Assembly (NCBI GenBank): GCA_023411555.1
Contig: JAEYOQ010000043.1
Location: 1-54,262, forward strand
DNA length: 54,262 nucleotides
DNA from: Bacillota bacterium
Lineage (GTDB): Bacteria > Bacillota > Clostridia > Lachnospirales > Lachnospiraceae
Direction: 5' to 3'
This document shows positions 52,802 to 54,262 of the stretch, in pieces. Below the pieces are notes generated by a model, which searched no databases, was not told the origin of the DNA, and saw nothing but the letters and a program-made list of their open reading frames with translations. Each line of letters opens with the position of its first letter. The stretch's first letter is position 1. The position numbers and the translations under genes were made by a program.

Positions 52802-53419
52802 GTGGAGGAAATAGTTAGTATCACAATAAAAAATCTGAATCAAAATAATATAGCAGGATATTATGCTAAGAATACAGAGCAATTAATAGAAATCCTTCAA
52901 TCTTTGCTAAGTAAGGGTGAAGTCATCGGCTGTGGAGATTCTGTCACCTTGGAAGAAACTAAGGTTTTTGAATTTATACGAAATGGTGATTATCACTTTT
53001 TGGATAAGTATAGCCCAGAACTTACATCAGCAGATAAGCGAGAAATTTATTTACAAAATTTCAGAGCTCATACCTTTCTATCCGGTGTGAATGCTGTAAC
53101 ACAGGAAGGTGGTCTATATTTTATAGATGGAAACGGAAGTAGAGTTGCTCCTATTATCTATGGACCAGAACAAGTCATACTGGTAACAGGAACAAACAAG
53201 ATAGTCTCCAATTCGGAAGAAGCCACTCATAGAACTCGGCAGATTGCAGCACCATTAGATGCCAAAAGATTAGGTAAAAATACGCCATGTGTAAAGCTAG
53301 GCAGATGCATAAATTGTAAGAGCAAGGAGCGAATTTGTAATAGTTTTGTATATATTACAAGACAATTTGTAAAGGATCGCATAAAGGTGATATTTATAGA
53401 AGGTGACTTTGGGTATTAG
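52802..53419 (+). CDS. LUD-domain protein (LutC/YkgG-like)
   Basis: 205 residues from the GTG at 52802 (AGAGGTG upstream). It has the LUD fold: IGCGDSVTLEETKVF, then YFIDGNGSRVAPIIYGPEQV, and VTGTNKIVSNSEEATHRTRQ, which are characteristic of the LUD family. LutC-type proteins take part in lactate oxidation together with LutA and LutB; neither is present here. A Cys-rich GRCINCKSKERIC segment lies near residues 166-179 and may hold metal. Solo LUD proteins are common in Clostridia and their role is not known. Confidence 0.82.
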   Translation: MEEIVSITIKNLNQNNIAGYYAKNTEQLIEILQSLLSKGEVIGCGDSVTLEETKVFEFIRNGDYHFLDKYSPELTSADKREIYLQNFRAHTFLSGVNAVTQEGGLYFIDGNGSRVAPIIYGPEQVILVTGTNKIVSNSEEATHRTRQIAAPLDAKRLGKNTPCVKLGRCINCKSKERICNSFVYITRQFVKDRIKVIFIEGDFGY

Positions 53420-53473
53420 ATCTTAAATGCAACCTAAAAGTAACGGATAACACGATAAGTAGAGGTGATACAT

Positions 53474-54004
53474 ATGGAAGAAATTAAATTAATTACACCA
53501 TCAGTAGAATATGGCGAAGAGATTATGAAACTAAGACAGGAAATTATCGACGCAAATGATGAAGATTCCTTCGCAGGTTGTGGAAGCTTAAGAGATTATA
53601 CGAATATAGAGGATTATTTGAGTGTTCTTTCGAAATGGCAAAGTGCAGATACTTGTCCACCCGGAAGTGTTCCATCTAACACTTACATTGCTGTTCGAAC
53701 CACAGATAATAGAGTTGTTGGCATCATTGATTTAAGGCATCATATAGACCATCCAATATTAGGACTTTGGGGAGGCCACATGGGATATACTGTGCGTCCC
53801 TCCGAAAGAGGTAAAGGATATGCCAAGGAAATCTTGAAGCTAAATCTTCAAATTTGCAGAGATAGAAATCTGACTAAGGTGATGGTTACTTGTAGTCGTA
53901 ATAACAAGGCAAGTGAGAAAATAATCATTGCAAACGGTGGTGTTTTTGAAAAAGAAGTGCATGTAGATGGTGAGTACATAAAACGGTACTGGATAACATT
54001 GTAG
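53474..54004 (+). CDS. GNAT-family N-acetyltransferase
   Basis: 176 residues from the ATG at 53474, seven bases after AGAGGTG; the in-frame GTG at 53465 overlaps that site. The acetyl-CoA motif is MGYTVRPSERGKGYAKEIL (R-G-K-G-Y-A), with the final GGVFEKEVHVDGEYIKRYW. The decayed gene at 48064 is a paralogue. The substrate is unknown; the LUD gene is about 55 bases upstream on the same strand and could share its promoter. Confidence 0.88.
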   Translation: MEEIKLITPSVEYGEEIMKLRQEIIDANDEDSFAGCGSLRDYTNIEDYLSVLSKWQSADTCPPGSVPSNTYIAVRTTDNRVVGIIDLRHHIDHPILGLWGGHMGYTVRPSERGKGYAKEILKLNLQICRDRNLTKVMVTCSRNNKASEKIIIANGGVFEKEVHVDGEYIKRYWITL

Positions 54005-54017
54005 TATAATCTATATC

Positions 54018-54073
54018 AGAGGCGTGTTTCATCCTAACTATGAAGGTTAGTGATGAAGCACGTCTCTTTTTAT
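54018..54073 (+). terminator. Rho-independent terminator
   Basis: AGAGGCGTGTTTCATC (54018-54033) pairs with GATGAAGCACGTCTCT (54052-54067), with G-U pairs, followed by TTTTTATT. Confidence 0.85.
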
Positions 54074-54262
54074 TCTGATTGCATCTTTCCTTCCTGACTA
54101 GTCACTATTTCTTTTTATACGTAATACCGAATTAACGTATCCGCTAAATAAAATAGCGTTCACCCCAAGTAAGGAACCCTACATTGGAAGGTTCCCTCTA
54201 TTCTCTGGTGTGATATTTTCTGTATCTGTGATCCCCGAACAGTTTTTCTGTATGAAATCGCT
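54074..54262. other. Right-edge intergenic DNA
   Basis: No gene can be supported. GGAACC (54173-54178) and GGTTCC (54190-54195) form a hairpin that could end a minus-strand gene beyond the edge; the frames entering from the right are too short to assign. Confidence 0.3.

Noticed and set aside
54074..54262. A minus-strand gene entering from the right edge
   Set aside because: All three frames end within 20-35 codons and none resembles a known C-terminus; only a hairpin hints at it.
1..54262. CRISPR arrays, transposases, integrases, phage genes, rRNA
   Set aside because: I looked for regularly spaced repeats, transposase or integrase motifs and rRNA signatures and saw none.

Overview
The window looks like chromosomal DNA from a low-GC, spore-forming anaerobic Bacillota, most likely a member of the Lachnospiraceae or a related Clostridia group. 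The grounds are AT-rich intergenic DNA, GGAGG-type ribosome binding sites before most genes, a T-box leader before a lysyl-tRNA synthetase gene, a CotA-type laccase, a SEDS-family protein, BspA-like leucine-rich-repeat and Ig-like secreted proteins, and a YesM/YesN-type two-component system beside an ATPase-less sugar importer. I see no transposase, phage gene, CRISPR array or replication origin.

Layout. 1-5.3 kb: the tail of an unknown gene, an APH-fold kinase, a 541-residue HTH protein with an unassigned C-terminus and its putative self-regulated promoter, and an orphan chemoreceptor. 5.4-7 kb: an overlapping ECF sigma / membrane anti-sigma pair on the minus strand. 7.3-10.5 kb: a TraX-like membrane protein, a truncated class-III aminotransferase, a GNAT enzyme, a VOC protein and a small membrane protein. 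10.6-12.3 kb: a PadR / DUF2812 / LspA-like operon behind a promoter that lies in an inverted repeat. 12.3-18.1 kb: a secreted Ig-like protein, a membrane protein, a transglutaminase-like protein and a run of small enzymes (P-loop kinase, ACT, Nudix, DJ-1). 18.2-23.3 kb: SEDS protein, CotA-like multicopper oxidase, membrane protein and a phosphodiesterase-type phosphohydrolase.

23.3-25.4 kb is a divergent aldo/keto reductase versus MerR (AdhR/NmlR-like) plus metallo-hydrolase locus with a textbook 19-bp-spaced MerR promoter. 25.6-31.1 kb holds a large LRR protein, a Gfo/Idh/MocA oxidoreductase and the T-box-controlled lysyl-tRNA synthetase. 31.1-36.1 kb holds a frameshifted esterase, tRNA-Gly(GCC), a GC-rich non-coding tract, an unrecognised 272-residue protein, a frameshifted DUF3784 gene and a DUF362/GNAT/hydrolase cassette.

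36.2-46.6 kb is the most coherent metabolic system: binding lipoprotein, two permeases, a surface-anchored GH66 dextranase-like enzyme and a cytosolic GH13 glucan-1,6-alpha-glucosidase in one operon, divergent from an AraC-type response regulator and its sensor kinase. The proposed route is outside cleavage of alpha-1,6-glucan, import of isomalto-oligosaccharides, and inside hydrolysis to glucose. 46.8-54 kb has a 2-hydroxyacid dehydrogenase, two decayed genes (a GNAT with an internal deletion and a frameshifted GyrI-like gene), a second GC-rich non-coding tract, a secreted LRR/Ig protein, a second ECF sigma / anti-sigma pair, a LUD-domain protein and a GNAT enzyme.

Five broken genes are visible. 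Three of them are single frameshifts, which could be real decay or sequencing error. Parts of the window with no clear described function are the PadR/DUF2812/LspA-like trio, the 541-residue HTH protein and the 272-residue protein after the tRNA.
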